In this document: positions 27,180 to 37,300 of the stretch, piece by piece | Layout of the letters: every line of letters begins with the position of its first letter | Numbering within the stretch: the first letter of the stretch is position 1 | NCBI RefSeq assembly: GCF_937912035.1 | Contig: NZ_CALDPF010000025.1 | Span: 1-50,550, forward strand | Direction: 5' to 3' | Length of the DNA: 50,550 nucleotides | From: an uncultured Bacteroides sp. | GTDB lineage: Bacteria > Bacteroidota > Bacteroidia > Bacteroidales > Bacteroidaceae | Notes under the pieces: model-generated | The model's database searches: none | The model's input: the letters and a program-made list of their open reading frames with translations, nothing else | What the model was told of the DNA's origin: nothing | Made by a program: the position numbers and the translations under genes

Positions 27180-29588
27180 TTATTTAAATACATATTTTCC
27201 ACCCTTAGAAATTTCTACTTTCTTGACTATATTACGATATCTGATATTAACCTTTTGTAAACCATTAACCCTATCAGCTCTTATTATAGCCTTATCCAAA
27301 AGTCCATTACTCCAATAAATATCAACTTCATAACCTCCTCTTGCACGTAAACCTTTTACAAAACCTGTTGGATATTTTGAAGGAAGAGCTGGAAGAAGAT
27401 CTATCTCGCCTGAATGACTTTGTAATAACATCTCAGAAATAGATGAAGTTATTCCCAAATTACCATCAATTTCCCAAAATCCCATAAAGTAACATGTAAA
27501 ATTAGGATTTAATGCTTTCTCAAAATGACGGTCAATAACAACCTGTGCACTGTCTCCTTCAGCCATCCTAGCCCAAAAACTAGCAGGAAAAGCCCCTGTC
27601 CAACTACCACTATTATATGAAAGACCTGGTTTTCTGTGTTCTAATGTTTTTCTAAATGCATGAGCCAGTTCTGGCGTACCTCTCAAGGTTATAAGATCAC
27701 TTGCTACAAATCCCCAGCCTTGAGCAACCTGACCTGAGCGAGGGTTTGAAGCCTTCCAGTCATCATTCCATTCCTGAAGACGACCTGTAGTTGGACTAAT
27801 TTTCATTGGAGCCAAGCTATCATACTTCAATTTAATTTCTGATCTGAATTCTTTATCGGAACATAATATATCAATAGCAGACATAGTATTGCGAAATAAT
27901 GAACGTATTATTTGCATATCTTGAGCAGCTCCCATACAAGCCCAACCGATTTCACCATTCGGTTTTATATATGTATTCTCAAAAGATTCAGAAGGATTTG
28001 TCACCCAATATCCATCCTTATCTTTTTGAAGATTATCCAGGTAAAACCGAACAGCACCCTTCAATAAAGGATAATTTTCACGAAGAAAATCAACATCCTG
28101 AGTAAACAAATAATGTTCCCATATATGTTGACAAAGCCAAGCTCCACCTACTTGATACATAGCCCAAAGTCCTGATCCACCAACTGGCCATGTAGTTCTC
28201 CAAATATCAACATTATGATGTAGTATCCATCCACGACTGTTATAAAGATTCTTTGCCGTTCTAGCTCCATCTACAGAAGATTCACGAATAAGATCAAAAA
28301 GAGGCAAGTGACATTCAGAAAGATTAGTAACTTCAGCAGGCCAATAATTTATCTGAGCATTACAGTTCAACGTCCAGTTAGAACTCCATGCCGGTTGCAT
28401 ATCTTTATTCCAAATACCTTGAAGATTTGCAGGTTGAGTCCCAGGACGAGAAGATGATATAAGGAGATATCTTCCAAATTGAAAATATAAAGCAGTAAGA
28501 GAAGGATCTGTTCCAGGCTTATAACTTTTTATTCTACGATCAAGAGACAATGTATCACACGAAGAACTCCCCAAATCAATACTTACACGACTAAATAGAG
28601 ACTCAAAATCTTTGACATGGCGTTTCTTAAGTTCAATGTAATCATAATCATTTATATTGGATATATAATTATCACATGCTTTTACTTCATCAATTCCGTT
28701 TGTATTAGGATTATTTTCAAAACCATTAAAACTGGTAGCAGCGACATACACAAGTTCCGCATAAGTTGCATCACGTAACTCTATTTTATCATTCTTCTGT
28801 ATAATCTTACCATCTGTTTTTTTTACCATAATACGCCCCTCAAAACGCATACCATGACCTTCTTTATATATTGGTTCATGTTTTCCTTGATAATGAGGTT
28901 CCGTATGAATTGGAGCTGTACCTCTTATAGACAGTCCATTATTCCCCAAAGACAATATATTATGTTTAATCTGACTATCAAGCATAATATCAGTATCAAG
29001 AGCCCCTTTTTTATCTGAAGAAATTTTCATCACTATAGCCTGATCCGGATAAGATGAAAAGATATCACGATGATATGAAACCCCATTCTGTTTATAACTT
29101 ATACTGACAATACCTTTATTCATATCAAGAACACGCTTATAGTCGGAATAATCACCTTGAGGCATTTTCAATATTATATCAGCCAAAGGCATATAACATT
29201 CATTATTTGGACCTAGTATTTTACTGTCAATAAGTTTCTGAGCTTCAATATTTTTCCCTTCAAATATGAGTTTCCGAATCTCTGGTATATACGCAGAAGC
29301 AGATGGATTCTGAACATTACGAGGTTCGCCAGACCAGAAAGTATCATCATTAGTCTGAATAAGTTCTTCATGTACCCCCCCATAAACCATTCCTCCAAGG
29401 CGACCATTTCCAATAGGTATAGCTTCTTCCCATACTTTTGCTGGTGTATTAAAATATAGTTTTGTATTATAATTATCTACGCAATATTCTGAAGAACAGG
29501 AACTAGTTAAAAAGATAGCAAGACATGTAATAAAAAAATTAACCTTCATAATACAACAAATCAAATACTTTTTAATAGATCTAATCAT
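27180..29588 (-). CDS. GH95 alpha-L-fucosidase (inverting), lipoprotein
   Basis: An 802-residue (alpha/alpha)6 glycoside hydrolase. The early part contains PAKVWEEAIPIGNGRLGGMVYGG, and the catalytic set is present: Asn408 and Asn410 in the NCNAQ motif, Glu534 in NPSESFENTY and Asp708 in the DGNLGIT motif. The lipobox LTSSC (Cys31) predicts a lipoprotein anchored at the membrane. The ATG at 29588 overlaps the stop of the GH29 gene (ATGA), suggesting coupled translation; the ATG at 29549 is an alternative that begins nearer the signal peptide. GH95 enzymes usually release alpha-1,2-linked L-fucose, and some act on L-galactose. It forms an operon with GH29 upstream and SASA downstream. Confidence 0.92.
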   Translation of the reverse strand: MIRSIKKYLICCIMKVNFFITCLAIFLTSSCSSEYCVDNYNTKLYFNTPAKVWEEAIPIGNGRLGGMVYGGVHEELIQTNDDTFWSGEPRNVQNPSASAYIPEIRKLIFEGKNIEAQKLIDSKILGPNNECYMPLADIILKMPQGDYSDYKRVLDMNKGIVSISYKQNGVSYHRDIFSSYPDQAIVMKISSDKKGALDTDIMLDSQIKHNILSLGNNGLSIRGTAPIHTEPHYQGKHEPIYKEGHGMRFEGRIMVKKTDGKIIQKNDKIELRDATYAELVYVAATSFNGFENNPNTNGIDEVKACDNYISNINDYDYIELKKRHVKDFESLFSRVSIDLGSSSCDTLSLDRRIKSYKPGTDPSLTALYFQFGRYLLISSSRPGTQPANLQGIWNKDMQPAWSSNWTLNCNAQINYWPAEVTNLSECHLPLFDLIRESSVDGARTAKNLYNSRGWILHHNVDIWRTTWPVGGSGLWAMYQVGGAWLCQHIWEHYLFTQDVDFLRENYPLLKGAVRFYLDNLQKDKDGYWVTNPSESFENTYIKPNGEIGWACMGAAQDMQIIRSLFRNTMSAIDILCSDKEFRSEIKLKYDSLAPMKISPTTGRLQEWNDDWKASNPRSGQVAQGWGFVASDLITLRGTPELAHAFRKTLEHRKPGLSYNSGSWTGAFPASFWARMAEGDSAQVVIDRHFEKALNPNFTCYFMGFWEIDGNLGITSSISEMLLQSHSGEIDLLPALPSKYPTGFVKGLRARGGYEVDIYWSNGLLDKAIIRADRVNGLQKVNIRYRNIVKKVEISKGGKYVFK

Positions 29589-30994
29589 TTTGAGAAAACT
29601 GAAAATTCCTTTATAAATGGAACATCACGAGAATCACTTATTTTAAGGCGTACACCACTTACAGAAACTGAACTCATCAACTTCTCAATGCGTTTGTGAC
29701 CAATACAACTACCTTCGCAAAGAACTTTCCATTTCCCATTGACTTTACCTTCTATCACATAACTACGAACGCGTTCACCATATTTTATATCTTCCTGAAT
29801 TATCAGATGAGAGATTTCCGTTGGAGATTTAAACTTTATCTCATATTTATTGCCCTCACCTGAAGTCTTTCTTAAAGGATTACCATATTCTGATTTTATT
29901 GCATTACCAAATTCAGCAAGTCTTATTGAGTCGCAAGCAGGTATAAGCCCTCTATCATCAGGAGTCAGACCAAGAATTAATGTAGTGTTTCTACCAACAG
30001 ATTTTTCATACATATTCATCAAATTTTCTAATGGAAAAATGTGCTCCTCATCACCCGGTTCCCAAAACCATTCATGACGACCTTTATAACCACGTAAAGG
30101 AGCGTCAGACATTGCCGGCATATAATAATTACCATTAGGATCACCTTTTTTCAATAACTCAAAATCATTCTTTATAATAACCTCTAAATTCTTAGAGTGA
30201 GAATAAGGGAAAGGGTAAGTACCCCAACAAGGATAAGGAACAGTTCCACTTTCGGAGCCTCCCCAACGCATATCTGCCCTCTGACTATTATGATAGAATA
30301 TTATATTCTTCTGATACTTCTCAACAATAGGTAAAATATCAGGTCCACCAAGTTCAGGTCCATGACCTCCGCCATCATACCATACTAAAGCCAGATCGCC
30401 ATAACGTGACATAAGTTCCTCAGTCATACCTTCACACATCTTATTATAGAAAGCCTGACGATTCTGCTGAAATTTTGTTCCATCTTTTGGCATCATAAAA
30501 TCATACACACCTAGAAAAGAGTTCCATCTTATACCTATAAACAAACCTGGTTTGACATCATATTTACGGCATGATTCAATAAAATCACGTACAATATCAC
30601 CTTTACCGTCTTTCCATTTCAAAGCCTTCATACAATAAGGGTTGACATCAGACTGATAAAGAGCAAAACCAGTTTCATGAGTAGCCGTAAAAATAGCCAC
30701 TTTTGCTCCCATCGCCTTAATACAACGAACCCACTGATCTGTATCATATTGCTTTGGATTAAACATGTTTATATCATAAATAGGGGTTATACGATTTTCT
30801 GCTTGATTATATTTCTTCCCATCAAACACATGAAGATCATAACAAACCAAGGCAGCAAGTTCTGAATCTTGCCAAAATATCTGTGCATTAGTTGGGACTG
30901 GTATATTCTTCTTTTCAAAATCAGCTGCAGATAAAGTATTCATGCCTATTAAAAAACAGCATGATAATAAAAACATTTTATTTAAATTCATCAT
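29585..30994 (-). CDS. GH29 alpha-L-fucosidase, copy 2 (Cys for His at a sugar-site position)
   Basis: A 469-residue secreted protein (signal peptide about 1-23) nearly collinear with the 22773 GH29 and sharing many identical blocks, including LVWYDGGG with nucleophile Asp207 and GGSESG with Glu248. One notable change is Cys51 in LVCYDLHVF where copy 1 has His61 in VFHYDLHVF; in GH29 enzymes a His at this place contacts fucose. The C-terminal beta-sandwich (IIQEDIKYGERV) is preserved. The start codon is four bases past the end of a decayed GH29 relic, and the stop overlaps the GH95 start. The gene is otherwise intact, so it is probably functional, perhaps with altered substrate preference. 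Confidence 0.9.
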   Translation of the reverse strand: MMNLNKMFLLSCCFLIGMNTLSAADFEKKNIPVPTNAQIFWQDSELAALVCYDLHVFDGKKYNQAENRITPIYDINMFNPKQYDTDQWVRCIKAMGAKVAIFTATHETGFALYQSDVNPYCMKALKWKDGKGDIVRDFIESCRKYDVKPGLFIGIRWNSFLGVYDFMMPKDGTKFQQNRQAFYNKMCEGMTEELMSRYGDLALVWYDGGGHGPELGGPDILPIVEKYQKNIIFYHNSQRADMRWGGSESGTVPYPCWGTYPFPYSHSKNLEVIIKNDFELLKKGDPNGNYYMPAMSDAPLRGYKGRHEWFWEPGDEEHIFPLENLMNMYEKSVGRNTTLILGLTPDDRGLIPACDSIRLAEFGNAIKSEYGNPLRKTSGEGNKYEIKFKSPTEISHLIIQEDIKYGERVRSYVIEGKVNGKWKVLCEGSCIGHKRIEKLMSSVSVSGVRLKISDSRDVPFIKEFSVFSK

Positions 30995-30997
30995 ATA

Positions 30998-31486
30998 TTA
31001 TTTTTTAAGATTATATAATTCCTCTTCATAATACAAATAAGCTCCAAATTCTGAGATATTTACATCACCTCTATATTGTTTTATAATTATTCTTATTATA
31101 TCAGATTTCACAACAGGAAAACGAGGTATTCTATCTTTACATGGAGTTTATTTAACAAAAAAAATCTGTACATTTCAAAAGCTAGAGACAAAAACCATCA
31201 TGATGATTGCAAGTTAGTAGAATCATCCTCATTCCTGAATCTTTTGCAGTTTTTACTCATTGATAAATATCAAGTTCTGTAGGATTAAACAGAGAGAAAT
31301 CTTCTTTTCCAGTTCCGCATTCCCTATCAGTAAAAGTATTTATAGCATAACAAGTAAAACATGCAAACTCCATTTTACCCTCCAAGCTGACTTTCTGTCT
31401 GAACTACTTTTCCTGCAATAAGAGCTTTTTATTCCAAAGTGGCATTACACTGGAAAGAAACAAAAACAAAATATCTCTTTCTTCAT
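30998..31486 (-). pseudogene. Decayed GH29 alpha-L-fucosidase gene (frameshifts, stops, internal deletion)
   Basis: Reading the minus strand in three frames gives GH29 pieces in the right order. A start MKKEIFCFCFF at 31486 looks like a signal peptide. A piece with AINTFTDRECGTGKED and FSLFNPTELDIYQ follows, then a TGA where GH29 proteins have Trp. Next comes VKTAKDSGMRMILLTCNHHDGF (HHDGF at 31191-31205), and then a TAG where CLWPS would be expected. After further stops, the frame resumes as NISEFGAYLYYEEELYNLKK, resembling the C-terminal end of GH29 proteins, with a TAA at 30998. About two-thirds of a normal gene, including the nucleophile region, is missing. The HHDGF motif differs from HETGF in the two intact copies, so it came from another GH29 branch. 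Confidence 0.82.
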
Positions 31487-31601
31487 GAAAGTTACATTTT
31501 GATTATCCTAAATATATATATCCATTATCTAATTAATAGGACAATATTATTAACTATAATTACGATAGAACATTTAAGCTATATTTATACTTAAATATAA
31601 A

Positions 31602-32483
31602 CTACTTATTTCCAATATTGTCAAATACAACCTTAGCAAAACGTTCACCTAGTGTTAATAATCCATAAGTTCCCAAATGAACGTCATCGTTTGGTAACGA
31701 TGTTTTATAATCACTACGAATCATTTGCAAATCATCACCTTCAACTAAAATTGCATTCTCAACAGATAATGGTGAACATGCTCCTTCTGATACGTTATAT
31801 TGAGCCGCACGAACAAGATTTCTACCTGGAAAACGTTCTGCCTCCATTGGCATAACCTCTCCATAAATAAAAAGCATATTAGGAGAATTAAGTTCTTTAC
31901 GAATTTGATAAATAAAATTACGTAAATTCTCACCATATTTTCTAGAATTTTCCATTCCTGCAATTTCTCTTGCATCAGCTTCACCTTGCTGCCAAACCAT
32001 AGCTTTAATCATTGGCGAATAACCTTTGTCTTCTAATTGTTTTAAAGAAGCTTTTATTGTATTAATAAACTTAATATATTCCTCACCTTGTTTTTCACCT
32101 TTTCTATTGCCTGGATTCCATTGTTCATACAAATTAGTACCTGATGACGCATGTTTTATTAAAGCAATATTAGAGTCCGGAAAGTATCTTTTTAGTGAAG
32201 TTCCAAAACTTAATTCAACTCCAAACCATTCTTCTTTAACTGACGCAGGTGATAGTTCATGCCAAAACTCAGATCCTTTACCATTGTTATGATATTTAGA
32301 ATAATAAAACATTACTGATTTATCTATATTAAATGTTCTAGGTATATTATCAACAATACCAATACCTACGGCATTAGATTGACCACCAATAATATACACA
32401 TCAACTATTTTTTTAGAAAAAATATAATCAGATGATACAAGACACAAAAACAATACAAATAAAAATTTATAAAAAACTTTCAT
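31602..32483 (-). CDS. SASA-family (DUF303) carbohydrate acetylesterase, short type, copy 2
   Basis: A 293-residue secreted SGNH hydrolase (signal peptide about 1-23) with IIGGQSNAVG (nucleophile Ser36), MVWQQGEADAREIAG and the NDDVHLGTYG Asp-His block. It is the close paralog of the 20391 protein, sharing YEQWNPGNR, EIAGMENSRKYG and GEVMPMEAERFPGRNLVR. It is the first enzyme gene after SusD, separated from it by a strong hairpin (32510-32578), and is followed by the GH29 relic. Probable function is removal of acetyl from the incoming glycan in the periplasm or at the outer membrane. The sugar specificity is unknown. Confidence 0.85.
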   Translation of the reverse strand: MKVFYKFLFVLFLCLVSSDYIFSKKIVDVYIIGGQSNAVGIGIVDNIPRTFNIDKSVMFYYSKYHNNGKGSEFWHELSPASVKEEWFGVELSFGTSLKRYFPDSNIALIKHASSGTNLYEQWNPGNRKGEKQGEEYIKFINTIKASLKQLEDKGYSPMIKAMVWQQGEADAREIAGMENSRKYGENLRNFIYQIRKELNSPNMLFIYGEVMPMEAERFPGRNLVRAAQYNVSEGACSPLSVENAILVEGDDLQMIRSDYKTSLPNDDVHLGTYGLLTLGERFAKVVFDNIGNK

Positions 32484-32509
32484 ATCAAAACATTTAGTAA
32501 TTAGAATAA

Positions 32510-32578
32510 TGTGTCAAGATTTCCCAATATCACTTCAATAGATATATCTACTATATTTTATCAGGGAATCCTGACACA
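32510..32578 (-). terminator. Hairpin between susD and the enzyme genes (attenuator or partial terminator)
   Basis: TGTGTCAAGATTTCCC (32510-32525) pairs with GGGAATCCTGACACA (32564-32578). A perfect palindrome TAGATATATCTA lies in the loop. The T-run on the minus strand is weak, so it may be an RNA-stability or attenuation element rather than a full terminator. Confidence 0.5.
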
Positions 32579-32605
32579 TTTATAAATATACAATAAAATA
32601 TAAAA

Positions 32606-34336
32606 TTAATAACCAGGATTTTCTGGAGCAAGGTTAGGATTATTAGAAATTCTAGTAACAGTAATAGGCAAATAATACATTTTCTCTGTAAAGCCTCTAT
32701 CAACTGGATCAGCTTTCTTCAATGAAACCTTATATTTTTTAGAATCCCAATCAAAGAAAAGTTCTACTCCATTTCTTTGAGTAGACAGTTCATCTACTGC
32801 TACTCTCCATCTCCTTACATCCCAATATCTGTGTCCTTCAAAAGCAAGTTCCACATTTCTTTCATTGTGAATCATTTCTCTTGTAATCTTATCACGCATT
32901 TTCACTCCTGCTCTATCACGAATCATATTGATATAATTTAATGCTTCATCCTCCTTACCTAATTCAAAAGCAGCTTCTGCCATATTAAGGAGAATTTCAG
33001 CATAACGATATATCATAAAATCCGTATCCGATTCACCAGTAATATATTGAGAATCAGCCAATTCATCAACATATTTTCTTATAGTAAAACCTGTATACAT
33101 TGACTTTAAAGATGGTGTTACAGCATACCACATTTCTCCATTGTAATAACCTATCTCCTTATTTGTCAGTATCGTTTCGCCATCTACTATAGTACCTTTA
33201 TGAGAATAAAATGTTTTTTCCTTGAATTTTGCCCCAGGATATATTATTGAAGCATAAAATCTAGGGTCTTTCCCTGAAAATAATTCATCAAAATCAATCA
33301 AATTATTTAATAAATAATCTTTATCTATTCTACCATCTCTACCATCTACATAACCAAAATCCTCAATAGTTTCCCAATAAGGACAACATTCTCCACCATA
33401 TTCTTTAGCCAAAAATTCTGGATAAAAACGGTGGTCATAACTATGTCCTACTTTACCTCTACCATTATAGACCTTAGAAAAAATCGTCTCAGAATTTCTT
33501 TCTTCTAAAAATATATACTGAAAATTCTGCGCCTTGTCTTCGTATTTATTAAACAATGAAAATAAGCCAGAGTCTATAATCTGTTTTGAAGCATCATAGG
33601 ACTTCTGCCAATATTTAGCAGCTTCGTCTTTTGAAAATCCCAAAAGGCCATCTAACTGCAAAGTTCCAAATTGAGCAACACTTGCTGCATACAGCATAGC
33701 CCTAGACTTTAAAGCTAATGCCGTATATTTTGTAACTCTACCATATTCATCAGATACATCAGGAAGAATTTTAGCAATCTCTTCACATTCGCTATCAATA
33801 AAATCATAAACCTCTTTCTCTGAATTACGTTTAACATATAATTCTTCGTAATCATCATCTATAGACTGAGTCTTTAAGATTAATGGAATACCTCCATACC
33901 TTTTGACCATTTCAAAATATCTATATGCCCTTAAAAAACGAGCCTCAGCTTTTCTTATTTCTATCAGTTTTGGTTCTAACGGACTCTCTCCAACTCTTTC
34001 AATAAAGGTATTTATCAAATAAATGGCACTATAAGCCCAATGTTCAGCGACACCTCCCTTTTCATTTAAAGTACCACTAATCCATGTTCCTGAAGCATTT
34101 ATTTTAAGAGCCTCCCCTCCCATAAATGTAACTGCATGAGCATTATTTCCATCTTCACCATCAAAAAATGGTGTCATTGCATATAAATCAGCTAAATTAG
34201 CTTCTACCAAATCCTTATTAGACCAAACAGCATTTTCAGAAAATCTGTCCAAAGGATCTTTATCCAAGAAATTCTCACAAGAGGATAATAGCATTAATGA
34301 AATAACACTATTAACAAATAAATATTTAAATCTCAT
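32606..34336 (-). CDS. susD: SusD/RagB-family glycan-binding outer-membrane lipoprotein
   Basis: A 576-residue lipoprotein with lipobox LLSSC (Cys20). The start CENFLDKDPLDRFSENAVWSNKDLVEANLADLYA, the central SEKEVYDFIDSECEEIAKILPD with ALALKSRAMLYAASVA, and the late EGHRYWDVRRWRVA and NPNLAPENPGY end are SusD hallmarks, including TPR-like helices. It binds an oligosaccharide at the cell surface and closes the SusC pore. It starts 15 bp after the SusC gene and forms a pair with it. The glycan specificity of SusD cannot be predicted from sequence. Confidence 0.95.
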   Translation of the reverse strand: MRFKYLFVNSVISLMLLSSCENFLDKDPLDRFSENAVWSNKDLVEANLADLYAMTPFFDGEDGNNAHAVTFMGGEALKINASGTWISGTLNEKGGVAEHWAYSAIYLINTFIERVGESPLEPKLIEIRKAEARFLRAYRYFEMVKRYGGIPLILKTQSIDDDYEELYVKRNSEKEVYDFIDSECEEIAKILPDVSDEYGRVTKYTALALKSRAMLYAASVAQFGTLQLDGLLGFSKDEAAKYWQKSYDASKQIIDSGLFSLFNKYEDKAQNFQYIFLEERNSETIFSKVYNGRGKVGHSYDHRFYPEFLAKEYGGECCPYWETIEDFGYVDGRDGRIDKDYLLNNLIDFDELFSGKDPRFYASIIYPGAKFKEKTFYSHKGTIVDGETILTNKEIGYYNGEMWYAVTPSLKSMYTGFTIRKYVDELADSQYITGESDTDFMIYRYAEILLNMAEAAFELGKEDEALNYINMIRDRAGVKMRDKITREMIHNERNVELAFEGHRYWDVRRWRVAVDELSTQRNGVELFFDWDSKKYKVSLKKADPVDRGFTEKMYYLPITVTRISNNPNLAPENPGY

Positions 34337-34350
34337 ATAATATCCTATTA

Positions 34351-37300
34351 TTAAAGTTCTACATTAAAACCAAAAGATACAGATTTATATAATGGATACT
34401 CAAGACTAGCACCTGCTTCCGGATCTTGTTGATATTTACTTAACTTATCAAATGTTAACAAATTATATCCAGATAAATAAAATCTTAATCTACTAATACC
34501 AATCTTCTTTATTAATTTTGAAGGCATAGTATACCCCAAAGTAATATTCTTCAATCTACAATATGCAGCTGATTTATACCATATATCGGAATTCTTTGTA
34601 TTATATTGGTTGATTCCATTTGTTGTTCCTGGAAAAATCGCATCTGGATTTTCTGGTGTCCAACGTTGATCATACATATATTTATAAGAATTCCATACAG
34701 AGTTTATACTTAAATTTCTCATATTATCATCGAATTGAATATTAAATTGTGCCGCTCCCTGGAAAAGCATTGATAAATCAAAAGCCTTATAATCACATGA
34801 TAAATTTAATCCATACATAATCTTAGGAACACCTCCGGTACCCAACTCAACCTGATCCCTCCAATCTATTTTTTTATCATCATTAACATCTACATATTTC
34901 ACCATGCCAGGTTTTATTGTGGAATTACCTTTTAAATCATAATCTATATCACTATTTTTAATTTCTTCTTCAGACTGAAACATTCCATCTGTTTTATAAC
35001 CATAAACTATATCAGTCCACTTTCCTTCCTTTCTATATAAACGATCTTCATCAGGATCTGTATATATCTGTTCATCAAATTCAACGTATTTAGATCTACT
35101 CCATGAGATATTAGAACTTATATTATAATGAAAATCTCCAATAGTATTCTGGTGTTTTAATACAAACTCAAAACCTCTATTATCAATCTTATTCAAGTTT
35201 TCTTGAGGTAATGTTACTCCAATTGTTGTTGGTAAACTTGAGCTTCTGGTTCCTAATACATTATCTCTTATTCTATAAAATACATCAAATTCAACACCTA
35301 ATAATCCTCTCCACATATCAAGATCATATCCTAAATTATACAAATGTATATCTTCCCAAGATATATTATAGTTTGCCAACCCCTTAGATCTAAGAGTATT
35401 ATACAGATTATCGCCAAAGGCATATTGTGACTTAATCTCATAAGACGTCAGATATTGATAAGGAGAAGCATTACTATCATATCCTGTATGAGTATAAGAC
35501 AAACGTAATTTCATATTATCAATATTTGAAAACTTATCCTTAATAAAATTTTCTTCAGAAATACGCCATCCTACAGAAACACTTGGGAAGAATCCCCATC
35601 TTGATTCCTTTGCAAATCTTGATGAAGCATCATATCGGGCAGTAACCTCTGCCAAATACTTTGACTTATATGCATAATTCAAACGACCGACAAAACTTGC
35701 CCTCGATTCAACAGAAGCACTACCATTAGTACTCATATTAACACTCGAACCTGCAAACATTTCATCAATAGCATCAGACATAAAACCTTCCCTATATCCA
35801 TTAAACCAATTACTTTTAGTATCTATTACTTCTGAAACAAATAATGCTTTTATGGAGTGATCGTTGAAAGTGTTTTCATATTCAACCAAGCCTTGAAATG
35901 TTAAATTTTGACTTTGCGTATTTTTTCTAGTCAGGCTATATTTACCTCCTGTAGCAGCAAGTGTATAATTCCCTGAATCAGAGTCATAATAATATGTAGA
36001 GAATGGTTTAGTCCATGTCTTTTGAGAAACTTTACTTGAAATAAAATAACCTTTAGCCTGTAAACTTAATCCTTTTATAAAAGGTACATTATATTTTAAG
36101 TTTAATGATGCTGTCAAATAATCTTGGTTTGTATCATCATATCCTGATAAATCTCTACTTGTCCTAGAAATAGGACTTATTGCATTTCTTCCTACATATG
36201 GTATTTTTGTTGGATCTGGATAATGAGAAGGATATCTATTACAAGTCGTGCCAATCACACCGAAAATATCTCTTGACGTGAACGGAACATCATTATTATC
36301 AGTAATACGGGCTGAAATATCCAACCCAATAGATAAATTATCACTTACTTTTGCGTCAACATTAGACCTCAAATTATATCTTTTAAAGGTAACATCATTT
36401 GATTTATAAATACCGTCCTGATTCATAAATCCTAATGACATAAAGAATTTCACTTTGTCACTACCTCCACTTACATTCAAGTTTACATTTTCCATTAAAG
36501 ACCATTTCTTGATAATTTCAGAATAATGATCTACATTAGGATAGTTAGGATCTGTACCATCCTTAAATTTTTGTATTTCCTCTTCAGTAAACATTGGAGG
36601 TTGTCCGGACCATGCACGTGCCTCATTCTGGATTATTGCATATTCCCAAGAATCAACGAATTCAGGCCATATATTAGGTGTCTGAGCTGATATAGAAGAA
36701 TTAAATGAAACTTTTGTCTTACCTTCTTTTCCTCTATTTGTTGTTATTAATATTACTCCGTTACCTGCTCTAGATCCATACACAGCTGCTGCCGCATCCT
36801 TTAAAATAGTAAATGACGCAATCTCATTAGGATCTATATTCTGATAACCACCTTGCTCTATACCATCAACAATAACCAAAGGAGAACCAAAACCTCTAAT
36901 ATTAATACTTGGAGTTGAACCTGGTTTACCTGTAGCATCTTTTACAATGAGACCTGGAAGCTTACCAGCCAAAGTTTGTGATACAGAAGCTGTAGGAACT
37001 TTGACCAAATCATCTGTTTTTACAGTAGCTAAAGCACCTGTCAGACTTTCCTTCTTTTGCGTACCATATCCCACAACAACAACTTCATCTAAAGTTTTTG
37101 TATCTTCTTTCAAAGTAATAGCAAGATTTTTTTTATTACCAATTTTTACTGTTTGGCTGATATAACCTATATAGCTTATATCCAGCACTGCACCTTCACC
37201 TACCTCTAAAGAGAAATTTCCGTCGAGGTCTGTTATTGTACCGTTTGACGATGTACCCTTCTCTATTACATTTGCCCCAATTATAGGCATACCGGAAGCA

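Noticed and set aside
31076..31282. Plus-strand open frame in the spacer
   Set aside because: The minus strand of the same DNA reads as GH29 fragments, which explains it better.
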